DNA of 64,000 bases. Origin: Moritella sp. 5. GTDB lineage: Bacteria > Pseudomonadota > Gammaproteobacteria > Enterobacterales > Moritellaceae. Shown here in pieces: positions 55,249-64,000 of the stretch. A model generated the notes under the pieces. It made no database searches. It saw only the letters and a list, made by a program, of their open reading frames with translations, and was not told where the DNA came from. The position numbers were made by a program, and so were the translations under genes. The stretch lies in assembly GCF_018219455.1 (NCBI RefSeq), contig NZ_CP056122.1, forward strand, positions 1,860,001-1,924,000, given 5' to 3'. The number at the start of each line of letters is the position of its first letter. The first letter of the stretch is position 1.

Positions 55249-55809
55249 AATTATTGAACGTATTTGTTTGCTTAAAAAGCCATAGAGATAATTTTTATTG
55301 AGCTTAGAAAAAAATACATTAATACATTTTCTTAAAACAACTTCATTGAGCTTTAATGAGATCATCGCTCCTATTTTTGCGCCGACAAAAATGCCAATAA
55401 TAAGATAAAAGCAGAGCCACCAGTCAATAGTGTCAGTGAACGCTCGCCCGGAAAATATACTAACAGATGAAAGTAAACCGATCACAGGCGCAGATGCTAT
55501 CGCGACCTTAGGATTACAGTGGAAAATATAAATCATCACAGGTAGATAAATAAATCCGCCACCTTGGCCTACAGCACCATACATTAAGCCAAGTACAATA
55601 CCGATCAAGGGCACTGAAGCTGAGCCAGAATTTACCTTACCGATAATATAAAATTGATCAGGTTTGTCTGCTATTAAAAATTGCAGTTTATGATCATCAG
55701 AAGCATTATTTTTGCTGGTGGTTTTTAGTATTTTTCCCAACATATTAGGAAGGATTTTACATCCATAACCGCCTGACTCTGAAAACTTAAGTAAGTTACA
55801 ACTAGCCAC
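55231..55809 (-). CDS. Half-size TauE/SafE (TSUP) transporter, possibly decayed
   Basis: 192 residues, against about 250 for the family. Only one TSUP repeat is clear: GIVLGLMYGAVGQGGGFIYLPVMIY, then ATSAP-like IASAPVIGLLSSV, and GAKIGAM. The N-terminal ~60 residues are polar and not family-like, and the C-terminal end lies in the terminator hairpin. It may be a truncated remnant; full members export sulfur or carbon oxoacids. Confidence 0.6.
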   Translation of the reverse strand: MASCNLLKFSESGGYGCKILPNMLGKILKTTSKNNASDDHKLQFLIADKPDQFYIIGKVNSGSASVPLIGIVLGLMYGAVGQGGGFIYLPVMIYIFHCNPKVAIASAPVIGLLSSVSIFSGRAFTDTIDWWLCFYLIIGIFVGAKIGAMISLKLNEVVLRKCINVFFSKLNKNYLYGFLSKQIRSIIYYSFL

Positions 55810-56153
55810 TTTTATATCGTCCTTTTTAAATAGTACTAAAGTGGTAATTGTAAGTGAGTATTGTGACGTTTTTGTTTGTATTAAAAGTTAGAGGTAAGGA
55901 CGTTGATTTGAAAGCGTCTGGATTGACTGTTTCTGCATAGTGACGCTGTGTTCGACCTGTAATATTTACAGACTGTCGCTAACAATTTATGAAGGATCGC
56001 CATTTATGGTCATGAGTAATCACGGCCTTATCAAAATTTTTTAAACCAATAAAAATAATACTATTAATTAATAATTAAGTTTGATAGCTTGCACCTAAGT
56101 AGTTAAATGTTAACAATTAAAAGTTATATATCATTAACTTAAGGGAATAATCG
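55810..56153. other. 344-base gap with no gene
   Basis: AT-rich divergent region between the TauE-like gene and the EF-hand protein. No conserved motif, palindrome longer than eight bases or RNA structure stands out, other than the probable promoters. Confidence 0.5.
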
Positions 56154-56891
56154 ATGAAAAATGAATTTCAAATCCAATTAATGTCAATTAACCTTACTGA
56201 CGATTCTGATAATTGGAGTTCAGGTGATTTAAAATGGGCTGTGCATTCTGCTTCGAATGGGCACCCTTTAGATGACCGAGATAATTTAATGCTAACACTG
56301 GCAAGCCACGTTGCCTTTTTAGAAGTGGACCCATCACATAATAGTGCATATTTGACTCAAACCCATAGCGTAAGCAGTGGTGAAACCATCGATTGTCTTG
56401 ATAAAAATTTGACCGATACTTTTCAGATCCCAGCTATTCATGAAGTGTCTATCCGATGCAGCATGAAAGATATAGATGATAGTCTCAATGGTGGTGATGA
56501 TGACTTTGGTGAAAAAACCCTTACTTTTAAGAGCGCTGACAATTTCGGTATCAAAAATAATGAAACAGAACGAAATCTGTCTGTAACCTTAGATGGTGCA
56601 GGGCGTGCAGTGTTTAATTTCCAACTTCGCCGAATCATTTCAAATGATACAGCTCGCTTCACAAGTGAAGAACTAACACAGATTAAAGCGTACTTAGAAA
56701 CTTACGACTACGATCAAACGGGATTCATTGATCCTGATGATGGTATGGAACTTGAGTATTTCAGAAGCATTTCTGTATATTGGGAAGAGTGTTTTGATGC
56801 ATTTATGATGGAAAATGCTGATACAAACAAAGATGGTAAATTTCATATCGATGAAGTGATGGCGTATTTCGCTGCCTTAGAAGACTTTTAG
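56154..56891 (+). CDS. EF-hand protein of unknown function
   Basis: 245 residues, no signal peptide. The C-terminus has two EF-hand loops, D185-Y-D-Q-T-G-F-I-D-P-D-D196 and D223-T-N-K-D-G-K-F-H-I-D-E234; the second is canonical. The N-terminal ~150 residues are beta-rich with a DNWSSGDLKWAV start and no known domain. A zinc-protease-like gene follows 122 bases on, in the same direction. Bacterial EF-hand proteins usually sense or buffer calcium. Confidence 0.8.
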   Translation: MKNEFQIQLMSINLTDDSDNWSSGDLKWAVHSASNGHPLDDRDNLMLTLASHVAFLEVDPSHNSAYLTQTHSVSSGETIDCLDKNLTDTFQIPAIHEVSIRCSMKDIDDSLNGGDDDFGEKTLTFKSADNFGIKNNETERNLSVTLDGAGRAVFNFQLRRIISNDTARFTSEELTQIKAYLETYDYDQTGFIDPDDGMELEYFRSISVYWEECFDAFMMENADTNKDGKFHIDEVMAYFAALEDF

Positions 56892-57013
56892 ACATTATTT
56901 AGTTCGTTAACAAAATAAGTGGTGGGCCCCAGAGGCTTCACCATGTATATCTTTCTTGTGTTATTGATTTTAAAAGCAAAGCGCAATAATAAGTTGCTGA
57001 GATTAGGGGATAT

Positions 57014-57664
57014 ATGAACATCTTTTTACATAAGTTAAATGCACATGGAAAATTTGATCACCTTTTGACTCGGCTGGATAGTCTTTTTGATGAAGCACTT
57101 GAATGTATTGGTGAAAAACTGCCTTTGGACGAAATCAATATTGATGTGGTGATCTCTGAAGGTAACTTTGTCATACCTGAATTTGGTTTTAGTGGATACA
57201 GTCCATCATCAAAACAAATAATGTTGTTCTTCGATTTGAATAATGACAACTTGAATTCGGCGCTTAATACAGAGTTTATACCTAGCCTTGGCCATGAGAT
57301 TCATCATTGCTTTCGACATAAAGGGGTAGGGTATGGAGACACTCTTCGGGAAGCGTTAATAAGCGAAGGGCTAGCCTGCCACTTTGAAACCGAGCTTAGA
57401 AATGGTGATATTCCATTTTACGCCAAAGCAATCAACCAAGATATGATTGATGTTTTACATTCAAGAATGCTAAGTGAAACGGCTAATTTAAATTACGATC
57501 ATAATGCTTGGTTTTTTGGGACTGAACCTGATGCAATACCTCTGCATGCAGGCTATACACTGGGTTATTATATTGTTTCAAACTACATAAACAAAACAGG
57601 GGTCCTTGCATCACAGCTTTGGAATGTATCGGCAAGTGAGTTTTTTGATGTCACTTCGTTATAG
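57014..57664 (+). CDS. DUF2268-like Zn-dependent protease
   Basis: 216 residues with the zinc motif H94-E-I-H-H98 and an EALISEGLACHFE helix about 20 residues later carrying the probable third ligand, the DUF2268 arrangement. No signal peptide. Its partner may be the EF-hand protein encoded upstream. Substrate unknown. Confidence 0.8.
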   Translation: MNIFLHKLNAHGKFDHLLTRLDSLFDEALECIGEKLPLDEINIDVVISEGNFVIPEFGFSGYSPSSKQIMLFFDLNNDNLNSALNTEFIPSLGHEIHHCFRHKGVGYGDTLREALISEGLACHFETELRNGDIPFYAKAINQDMIDVLHSRMLSETANLNYDHNAWFFGTEPDAIPLHAGYTLGYYIVSNYINKTGVLASQLWNVSASEFFDVTSL

Positions 57665-57686
57665 GCAGCAAGCGGTTAGGCGCAAC

Positions 57687-58322
57687 CTAGGCTTGCTGTT
57701 GATAGCTAGTAACAAGCCGAGCTATATGCGAGCGTAATATGTCTGCAAAATTAAGCTCAAATAACTGTAGTGGTCCTTCTTTAATGACCTCTGCAACCGA
57801 GCCTACTGAATGGCTCATGTGCCAGCAACCAATTATTACCTGTTGAACCTGCAATAACAGCTCGGTCGCTTGTTCGATAGTCAGAGCATAATGTTCACTT
57901 ATCATTACTGCATATTGCTCAATGAATTGTAATAACGTGCTTTTGAACTGACGTGCTTCGTCTAGCGTTAAGTTACATTGCAGCGCTGTGTGCATGATCG
58001 CACTGAGTTTACAAAATAACGGGTGCTTAATTAACGTATTACAGATTGAATCAATCAGTGGTAGCTGTCCCATGTCACCCACTGCTGTCTGGGCTAAGCA
58101 TGCTATTTCTTGTGTATACACAGCGAGGAACAAGGTTTCTTTGTTTCTGAAATAACGGTATAAGGCTGCTTTGGTGATCCCCACATCGGCAGCGATATGC
58201 TTTAGGTTAACGTCTTCATAACTGAGCGTTGTAAAACGAGCGGCGGTTACGTCTATGATCTGAGTAAGACGTAACGCTTTTTGCTCTGGTGTCGTTGCGC
58301 GGCATTTAATAATACACTGCAT
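57687..58322 (-). CDS. TetR-family regulator of the SDR gene
   Basis: 211 residues, helix-turn-helix DVGITKAALYRYFRNKETLF at the N-terminus and an effector domain with no clear ligand clue. ATG 58322 overlaps the SDR stop (TAATG); the longer frame to 58337 is unlikely. As an operon partner it probably autoregulates the pair. Confidence 0.87.
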   Translation of the reverse strand: MQCIIKCRATTPEQKALRLTQIIDVTAARFTTLSYEDVNLKHIAADVGITKAALYRYFRNKETLFLAVYTQEIACLAQTAVGDMGQLPLIDSICNTLIKHPLFCKLSAIMHTALQCNLTLDEARQFKSTLLQFIEQYAVMISEHYALTIEQATELLLQVQQVIIGCWHMSHSVGSVAEVIKEGPLQLFELNFADILRSHIARLVTSYQQQA

Positions 58323-59083
58323 TATGCTTGTAACCATCCCGCAATTTTACGCGTGATGAAGCGGGGTGATACTTTGCCAGCCAATACAGCAACTTGGTTT
58401 TTGATACCTGTAACCACAATTGCACTGTGACGGTTTGCTAACGCTTGCTTTGCAACATCTGCTGATGTCATCGCCCCGGCTTTAAATAGGTTGGAATCGG
58501 TAATATTGGCTTCTGCGGCAAACTCAGACAAGGTTGGGCCAGGGCAGAGCGCACTGACTGCAATACCTTGATGACGAAGTTCTTCGTGTATCGCTTCCGA
58601 GAAAGACAGTACAAAAGCTTTTGTCGCATAGTATACCGCCATATTAGGACCCGCTTGGAATGCAGCGGTTGACGCGACATTGATGATGAACGGTTTCTTC
58701 TGTTCACGCATGTTTGGCACTAAACGGTGGGTAAGCTCAACTAAGGTACTTACATTCAATTGGATCATTTGCATTTGGCGCTGCAGTGGTAAGTCTGCAA
58801 AGTTACCGCGGTCACCAAAACCAGCATTGTTAATCAGGCCATTGACAGCAAGGTGGTTAATGCGGATCTCAGTCGCTAATATCTCACTTCCAGTTGGCTC
58901 TGCAAGGTCAATCGAAAAGCATTTAACATCAATACCATGTTGGGCTTGCAGCGTTTGCGCTAGCTCTTCTAACTTTTCTTTACGGCGAGCAACTAATATT
59001 AAGTTTTGACCTGTTTGTGCCAGTTGTTTTGCGAATTCACTGCCGATACCCGCACTTGCCCCTGTTATCACTGTATAACTCAT
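58322..59083 (-). CDS. Short-chain dehydrogenase/reductase
   Basis: 253 residues: TGASAGIGSEFAKQL, an NNAGFGDRG, and the YYATK catalytic pair, the classical SDR set. ATG 59083 has AAAAGGAG five bases upstream; the longer frame from 59107 has no such site. The QAHGIDVK-type middle is DltE/YqjQ-like; substrate unknown. Confidence 0.9.
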   Translation of the reverse strand: MSYTVITGASAGIGSEFAKQLAQTGQNLILVARRKEKLEELAQTLQAQHGIDVKCFSIDLAEPTGSEILATEIRINHLAVNGLINNAGFGDRGNFADLPLQRQMQMIQLNVSTLVELTHRLVPNMREQKKPFIINVASTAAFQAGPNMAVYYATKAFVLSFSEAIHEELRHQGIAVSALCPGPTLSEFAAEANITDSNLFKAGAMTSADVAKQALANRHSAIVVTGIKNQVAVLAGKVSPRFITRKIAGWLQA

Positions 59084-59230
59084 TGCAACTCCTTTTGTAT
59101 TTGTCATTAGAAAGTGTAAATTGATTAAATAACCCTGAGTTATTTAATCTACAAGCGCGCATTTAAAATGTAAATTAGAATATGTGAGTATTTTGTTGAT
59201 TTGAGAGCTGGGTTTAGCGTGTAGTTGCCA

Positions 59231-59443
59231 CTAGAGTTCAATCAAGTCTGATAGCTTCCTTGTGTCCGGCTTATCACCTAACCAGGGCTTATCATTAACC
59301 TCGTTCATTGTGTAACGTTCGAAGGCTGTCGCTTCGCCTTTGGTGGCAAAGCGCTGGCGAAGACGCTTTCCGTTACGGCCTTGTGGGTAGCATTCACAAA
59401 GCCAAGGTTTCTTGTGACCGTCTTTGAGGTTACGAACAGACAT
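59231..59443 (-). pseudogene. int: P2-like phage integrase, N-terminal fragment
   Basis: 70 residues, MSVRNLKDGHKKPWLCECYP and later RQRFATKGEATAFERYTMNE with DKPWLGDKPD. This is the arm-binding N-terminal part of P2-type tyrosine integrases. It ends at a stop after DLIEL, with no catalytic domain, so the gene was cut by deletion. Confidence 0.75.
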
Positions 59444-59492
59444 GGTGAATTTCCTTATAACTGTTTATGACGTATTTGCCATTATAAAATAA

Positions 59493-59753
59493 CAGGTACT
59501 TGATACAAGTGGCATCTTAACAGAGTTAAATGATGACCCTCATATCACTCGATATCTCATTACTGTTGATAGTAATGGAACGACTCTGCAGACGATGAAT
59601 GTAGAGGGTAAGTCGCTAATCGATTCAGAAGCGGCAAGAAATCTTGTGCGAGATATGAATCAAATGACCGTACGCATGAATGAAATGGTTAGACGTATGG
59701 GTGTTTTGAGTGGTTCTTGTAATACCGAGCGTTTAGATAAGTCGATTGATTAG
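59493..59753 (+). pseudogene. Phage-like fragment of unknown type
   Basis: An open stretch of 86 codons after the stop at 59490, with no clear start: ...PHITRYLITVDSNGTTLQTM, then SEAARNLVRDMNQMTVRMNE and a short tail. It lies between the integrase and Ogr remnants, so phage origin is likely, but I do not recognise the gene. Confidence 0.4.
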
Positions 59754-59808
59754 ACCAGGTGAACAATTTTAGATGTGTAATAGCAAACTCCATAACCCAG
59801 TTTTGCTA

Positions 59809-60030
59809 TTACAACATTGAAAGCTTCTGCTTAAGTTCTTTCTGCAGACTGGGAACGAGTGATTTCAGCATTTCAAAGGCCAGCTTACCAGAGCTTTTTG
59901 CTGACGGGCTTAATGTGTGGCTAAAGCTTAAGTTCATTACAAATGAATGGCCACATTCTGGATTAGTACAGCTGCAATATATACTTGCCAAGGTGAAAGC
60001 TGTTGGTAAATTATTTGGGAGTCGTGGCTG
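59809..60030 (-). pseudogene. ogr: Ogr/Delta-like phage activator, truncated
   Basis: The open stretch contains YCSCTNPECGHSFVMNLSFS then HTLSPSAK, the C-terminal half of the Ogr/Delta zinc-finger late-gene activator of P2-like phages. The N-terminal C-x2-C pair is missing, and the frame ends upstream in a stop at 60031-60033. So it is a relic. Confidence 0.75.
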
Positions 60031-60033
60031 CTA

Positions 60034-60462
60034 ATTTTCTGGCGGGTTATATGGTAGGGATGTCGATAACCTAAGCAGATTTTTCCCGAAATGGCTTTAA
60101 GTTATGATTCACTAAAAATGTGAATGTGTCAGTTTGCAATAGATTTTATCATACGAAAAATGGGTAAAGCTTACGTACAATTAGCATAAATGAACTGAAA
60201 ACGGTAGGTAGTATTACTAGTCATTACAATCTGGATACTCATCAGAATTATAAGGAATATGTTCAAATTTCAATATATTATTTCTTACTTTTCAATTATT
60301 CACGTCTGACGCCCTATTTATTTGTTAAATATCAACACCTTGTTTACCGCGTGCCTACTTGGTGGTACATTTTGTTTTTCACCATTTGATAAAACGAGTC
60401 ATATTTGGAGTCGCATTACTCTTTATGCTCGATTTGTCAGTTAATAGGTTATAGATATATTT
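60034..60462. other. 429-base gap with no gene
   Basis: No coding frame, RNA or insertion sequence is recognisable. It separates the prophage scar from the FAD/ATP-grasp operon and presumably contains that operon's promoter. Confidence 0.5.
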
Positions 60463-61869
60463 ATGATTAAAGTTAGAAAATTAGCCATTATTGGCGGTGG
60501 CCCTAGCGGAATAGCTGTTTATTTAGAAGCAATAAAGTCGTTACATATGGATATTGAAACGATCACAATTTTTGATCCTCAAGGATTAGCAAATGGTTTT
60601 AGTTTTAATTCCTGCCTCACATCTACGCTAACGAATACCAGTATAGGTACAACATCTTTGCATGCAGATGATAAGCTAGATTATTACAAGTGGTTTCTAG
60701 ATCGTGGTTCACACAAGTCTATATTACCTTCAGATTTTGTAAGCAGGAGCTTATTCCGTGATTATTGTAAAGATCGTGTGGAACAGTCATCTTTATTTGC
60801 AGCTAGCTTTAAGTGCGAAACTGTAGTTAAGCAGATTCGTGTTACGAGTATGTCGATGGTAGATCAAAAGATATGTCTAAGGAGTGATGATGGTAACAGT
60901 TATTTATTTGATGCTGTAGTCGTCGCTACAGGTGTTGAGCAGCTTGTTCCTTTAGCTTTGCGTGATTCTGATTCATCTAATGTAGTTAAAGTCGCGTATC
61001 CAGAAACAAATTTTTTAGATAAAGTTACTGATAATAGCCAAGTATTGGTCTTAGGTTCAAAGTTATCAGCGATTGATGTCTCAATAGCGATCTATGAACA
61101 TTCGGCCAATGCGGAAGTAACAATGATATCAAAATCAGGTGAACTTCCCAGTGTTAGGAGTTCACTGCTAATAAGAGCCGAAAATGGTAATAATAATTGG
61201 TTAAAGGCATTTATTTCTAGCTCCCAGCATCAAATAAAAGATATCCAACAGCAACTTGAGCTAGATATCAAAAAATGTAAAACAAACTCTAATATCTGGC
61301 AAGATTTTATTGGCGAGTTTGCAGATGATATAAATGAGCGTTGGCCGAAGCTCTCAGAGCAAGAAAGGTTGGATGAATTGAAGTGCTACAAAGTGTTTAT
61401 GAAACGTTTTGTATCTTCCTTTCCTTTATCAAATGCAGAAAAACTATTAAGTATGATAAAAAATAACAAACTCAAGGTTATAGCCGGAGATATAGATCGA
61501 GATTTAAAGATTAATGATGATTCAATTTCCTGTGTTCAAAAAGGTGACACTCTTGACTTCGATATCGTGATCAACGCTACTGGAGTTACGAATAAACCAA
61601 TATCAAAAGAGATGATTATAGCTTTGGAAGGAAAAGGTGTCAGTATAAATGAACTTGGTGGGTTAAAAATAAATAGTCATACTATGCGTGTTGAGTCTGA
61701 AGATAATCAGGTGCCCATCTATGTTTGTGGGGGGCCAGCACAAGGAGAGTTATTGATAACTAATTACGTTAGATCGTCCGTCGTACAAGCAAAAAAAATA
61801 GTGATGGATATTGCAAACATAATAAAGCAAGGCCATAAAATTGAGGAGGTGGAGTGTGGCAAAGTATAA
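60463..61869 (+). CDS. FAD/NAD(P)-binding oxidoreductase (YdhS/NAD_binding_9-like)
   Basis: 468 residues: an N-terminal FAD site G11-G-G-P-S-G16, DAVVVATGVEQ, a second Rossmann VLVLGSKLSAIDVSIAI, and VINATGVTNKPIS near the end. The order matches the NAD_binding_9 (FAD-NAD(P) binding) group that includes many hydroxylase-like biosynthetic enzymes. It overlaps the EamA gene by 14 bases. The substrate is not known. Confidence 0.78.
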   Translation: MIKVRKLAIIGGGPSGIAVYLEAIKSLHMDIETITIFDPQGLANGFSFNSCLTSTLTNTSIGTTSLHADDKLDYYKWFLDRGSHKSILPSDFVSRSLFRDYCKDRVEQSSLFAASFKCETVVKQIRVTSMSMVDQKICLRSDDGNSYLFDAVVVATGVEQLVPLALRDSDSSNVVKVAYPETNFLDKVTDNSQVLVLGSKLSAIDVSIAIYEHSANAEVTMISKSGELPSVRSSLLIRAENGNNNWLKAFISSSQHQIKDIQQQLELDIKKCKTNSNIWQDFIGEFADDINERWPKLSEQERLDELKCYKVFMKRFVSSFPLSNAEKLLSMIKNNKLKVIAGDIDRDLKINDDSISCVQKGDTLDFDIVINATGVTNKPISKEMIIALEGKGVSINELGGLKINSHTMRVESEDNQVPIYVCGGPAQGELLITNYVRSSVVQAKKIVMDIANIIKQGHKIEEVECGKV

Positions 61870-62713
61870 GGACATTATAGCATTCTGTTTTTTATTTTCG
61901 ATATCATTTGTATTTATGTCGCAGGTGGTAAAAACAGTTGACCCCGTGCTATCAACTTTAATTACTTATGGATTTGCAGCACTGTTTTTTATTTTGATCA
62001 ATATTAATAACTTATCTGAGTTAACTCTAATCGCCAAGGGTAATGTTAAGGTCATGGTAAAAATAAATGTGTCGACATTGGTTAATACCTTTCTGGCATT
62101 TTATGTGATGCTTTATGTGAGTCCGATTGTTTATATAATTGTATTTTTTTCGGGATTATCTTTCTTTTCTGTATTATTTAAACAAGATAGAAATAAACTA
62201 AATATTACGTCAACATTAAGTGTTTTTACACTTTCAATAATGACGTCTATTCTTATTTCTGATGCGGCGATTGGTAAAACTGTAGTAGGAATTTTATTGA
62301 CATTAATTTCTACATTCTTTGCATTACAATATATGAAGGATAGCGCTGTATTACACAGTAATTTAGGTGTGAAGGTATCGCAAGTATTAGCACTTAGGTT
62401 TTTTTTGGTTATCGCTATTTGCGGAAGTTATAGTATTTATGATTCCGCATTTTCAACATTGGTATCTTCAGATTTATTTTTATTAGTTTTCATTTCAATT
62501 ATTGGAAGTATTATACCTTTGTTTTTAATGCAGGCTGCAATTAAAAAGTTGGGTGTATCTCTTACTGCTCAATTTACACCATTCACTCCAATTATATGCT
62601 TAATTTTTATGATTTTAGTTGAAGGTACATCGTTTACCGCCTTAGAGATTATGTCTATATGTGCAATGACACTCTTACTATTTTTCCAAGCAAAACTCTT
62701 ACACAGGGAATAA
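61856..62713 (+). CDS. EamA/DMT-type permease
   Basis: 285 residues, about ten helices in two halves (MSQVVKTVDPVLSTLITYG and ALRFFLVIAICG, then IPLFLMQAAIKKLGVSLTAQ). GTG 61856 is chosen because GAGGAGG sits six bases upstream; the longer frame from TTG 61841 has no site. It probably exports the product of the flanking enzymes. Confidence 0.83.
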   Translation: MAKYKDIIAFCFLFSISFVFMSQVVKTVDPVLSTLITYGFAALFFILININNLSELTLIAKGNVKVMVKINVSTLVNTFLAFYVMLYVSPIVYIIVFFSGLSFFSVLFKQDRNKLNITSTLSVFTLSIMTSILISDAAIGKTVVGILLTLISTFFALQYMKDSAVLHSNLGVKVSQVLALRFFLVIAICGSYSIYDSAFSTLVSSDLFLLVFISIIGSIIPLFLMQAAIKKLGVSLTAQFTPFTPIICLIFMILVEGTSFTALEIMSICAMTLLLFFQAKLLHRE

Positions 62714-62720
62714 TTTAGAT

Positions 62721-63959
62721 ATGGATATGTTTAATCAAGTAATTATATTTTTATCAAGCAGACAAATTAGTCAAGTTGATTTTAATGACCCTAGTTTAAT
62801 TGATGCTGAATTGGTTTTAATTGCTTCAGATAATGAGGTGTTGTCTCTTTCTCGCAACGTTAAGGAACAATTTTCAAACATTATTACTGTCCCTGTTATT
62901 TATGATGACGGAGTTATTTATGAATATGATGAGTCGATAGTAAAAGAGTCGATAGCCATTTGGGATAATTATAAGCTATCTATTATTAGTTTTGATGAAG
63001 GGTGTGTCGAATTAGTTCACAGCTTGAGGACTATCTTTAATCTATCAAAAGAAGTTAATAGTGATATGTCAAGGTTTCGAGATAAAATTATTATGAAACA
63101 GAGGCTTGATGAGAAAAATATTAGAGTACCATCGTTTATTGAAAAAGTTGAAATCACTATATTATTTGAAGATATAACGAAGAAAGTTGGTTTACCTTTT
63201 GTTTTAAAACCACGCCGTTCAGCAGGCTCTAATAATGTTTTTATCATTAATTCATCATCTGAATTTGAAAACGTTAAATTAAAGTTGGGACATGCACTTA
63301 CTGATTATGAAATAGAATCTTATATTGATGGTTCACTGTTTCATTGCGATATAGGGATCTGGAAAGGATCGGCTATTTTTTCTGAATGTACAGAGTATTA
63401 TAAACCGACGCTAGCTTTTCAGTCAGGAGAACCATTAGGTGGGCGTTTTATGGAATCTAGTTTGCCATTGAGGAATGAGTTGATAGCGTTTACTTGGCAG
63501 GCTCTTCAAGCTCTAGATGCAACAGATGGAGTGTATCATAGCGAAATTTTTGTTTGTAATGGTGAACTTATTTTCCTTGAAGTAGGTGCTCGCCCGCCGG
63601 GTATGCTTGTGACAACTATGTATCAACAAGCGACAGGTGTTAATTTATTAAATTTAGATATCCGTATTCAACAAGGAATACCACCAGTGAAGCAATATAC
63701 AACTAGGCAAAACGAGGCTTTTTATCTCGTGTATCCCCGCGGTATTGGCTTGGTTAAAGAAATTAATTACCCTTCAGTTAACACCGATGTTTGTACCGAA
63801 TTTAAATCTACAGTTAAAATTGGCGATGAGCACGTTGGTTGTCAGTCAAATTTAGATCATTGTGCTTATATAACCTGCAGCGGAGAAAAAAACGCTCTAA
63901 GTTTGGCTTACAAGCAAATGGTTCAGTTTAGTCCTATAGTTTATAAGTCTTGTAACTAA
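62721..63959 (+). CDS. ATP-grasp enzyme
   Basis: 412 residues of the ATP-grasp fold: MKQRLDEKNIRVPSF, the LPFVLKPRRSAGSNNVF ATP loop, an H/E-rich YHSEIFVCNGELIFLEVGAR Mg-site and RPPGMLVTTMY. These enzymes join a carboxylate to an amine, thiol or amino acid using ATP. Starting 7 bases after the EamA gene, it is the third gene of a probable peptide- or amino-acid-derived metabolite operon. Confidence 0.83.
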   Translation: MDMFNQVIIFLSSRQISQVDFNDPSLIDAELVLIASDNEVLSLSRNVKEQFSNIITVPVIYDDGVIYEYDESIVKESIAIWDNYKLSIISFDEGCVELVHSLRTIFNLSKEVNSDMSRFRDKIIMKQRLDEKNIRVPSFIEKVEITILFEDITKKVGLPFVLKPRRSAGSNNVFIINSSSEFENVKLKLGHALTDYEIESYIDGSLFHCDIGIWKGSAIFSECTEYYKPTLAFQSGEPLGGRFMESSLPLRNELIAFTWQALQALDATDGVYHSEIFVCNGELIFLEVGARPPGMLVTTMYQQATGVNLLNLDIRIQQGIPPVKQYTTRQNEAFYLVYPRGIGLVKEINYPSVNTDVCTEFKSTVKIGDEHVGCQSNLDHCAYITCSGEKNALSLAYKQMVQFSPIVYKSCN

Positions 63960-64000
63960 TCTGGTTTGTGTTAATTATTACTATCGGATAGGGAAATAAC

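Noticed and set aside
59759-60034. 91-residue plus-strand frame over the Ogr relic
   Set aside because: The minus strand shows a clear Ogr zinc-finger signature; the plus frame has none.

Overview
The window looks like chromosomal DNA of an AT-rich marine gammaproteobacterium. The best clue is a complete oleABCD operon for long-chain (polyunsaturated) hydrocarbons, seen in Moritella, Shewanella, Psychromonas and Colwellia; together with the Tad-like, DUF3570/DUF4266, signalling and transport genes I favour a Moritella-like organism. That is an inference, as no rRNA gene is present. I found no tRNA, rRNA, CRISPR array or intact insertion sequence.

Layout. (1) 1-5771: end of a Tad-pilus-type von Willebrand protein, then a tight envelope redox operon (thioredoxin, Pro-rich/DUF4266 protein, DUF3570 outer-membrane protein, ApbE flavin transferase, DsbD). 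(2) 5841-11006: two overlapping membrane-associated GTPases, a GAF-GGDEF cyclase and the RNA helicase RhlE. (3) 11091-14148: a Fur-box-controlled iron/siderophore-type ABC importer. (4) 14675-21990: a second GGDEF protein, an FHA/winged-helix protein, a LolD/FtsX/AttH-type ABC system and an M50 membrane protease. (5) 22191-31024: an accessory patchwork: recombinase, epimerase, IS3 and TetR relics, an orphan TagO-like protein, a TetR-controlled pair with four operator-like palindromes, a lipoprotein plus serine hydrolase pair, and an Asp/Glu racemase with a divergent LysR regulator. (6) 31273-35044: the most unusual unit, a lipoxygenase-like protein fused to a multi-pass membrane domain instead of the usual PLAT domain, with altered iron-ligand positions, followed by a class 3 lipase. 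(7) 35172-45042: a SoxR-controlled exporter, two chemoreceptors, a YdcF-like protein, small metabolic genes with relics between them, MscS and an acetyltransferase. (8) 45114-51208: oleABCD and a Bcr/CflA exporter. (9) 51301-59107: a partial duplicate of the 26 kb lipoprotein locus, a DUF1460 amidase-like protein, an oxidoreductase/SgrR-like pair, a half-size TauE, an EF-hand protein, a DUF2268 metalloprotease, and an SDR/TetR pair. (10) 59231-60030: scar of a P2-like prophage. (11) 60463-63959: an AT-rich FAD enzyme / EamA exporter / ATP-grasp operon that looks like a small-molecule biosynthesis cluster and may continue beyond the window.

Themes. Several units touch long-chain or polyunsaturated lipids (ole operon, lipoxygenase-like protein, lipase), which would fit an organism making PUFAs, though no PUFA synthase is visible here. 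The accessory stretches carry many truncated relics, showing repeated insertion and deletion. Strong regulatory signals are the Fur box at 14214, the SoxR-type promoter at 36418-36448, the TetR palindromes at 23718-23860 and the palindrome over the start of the exporter at 51205-51236.
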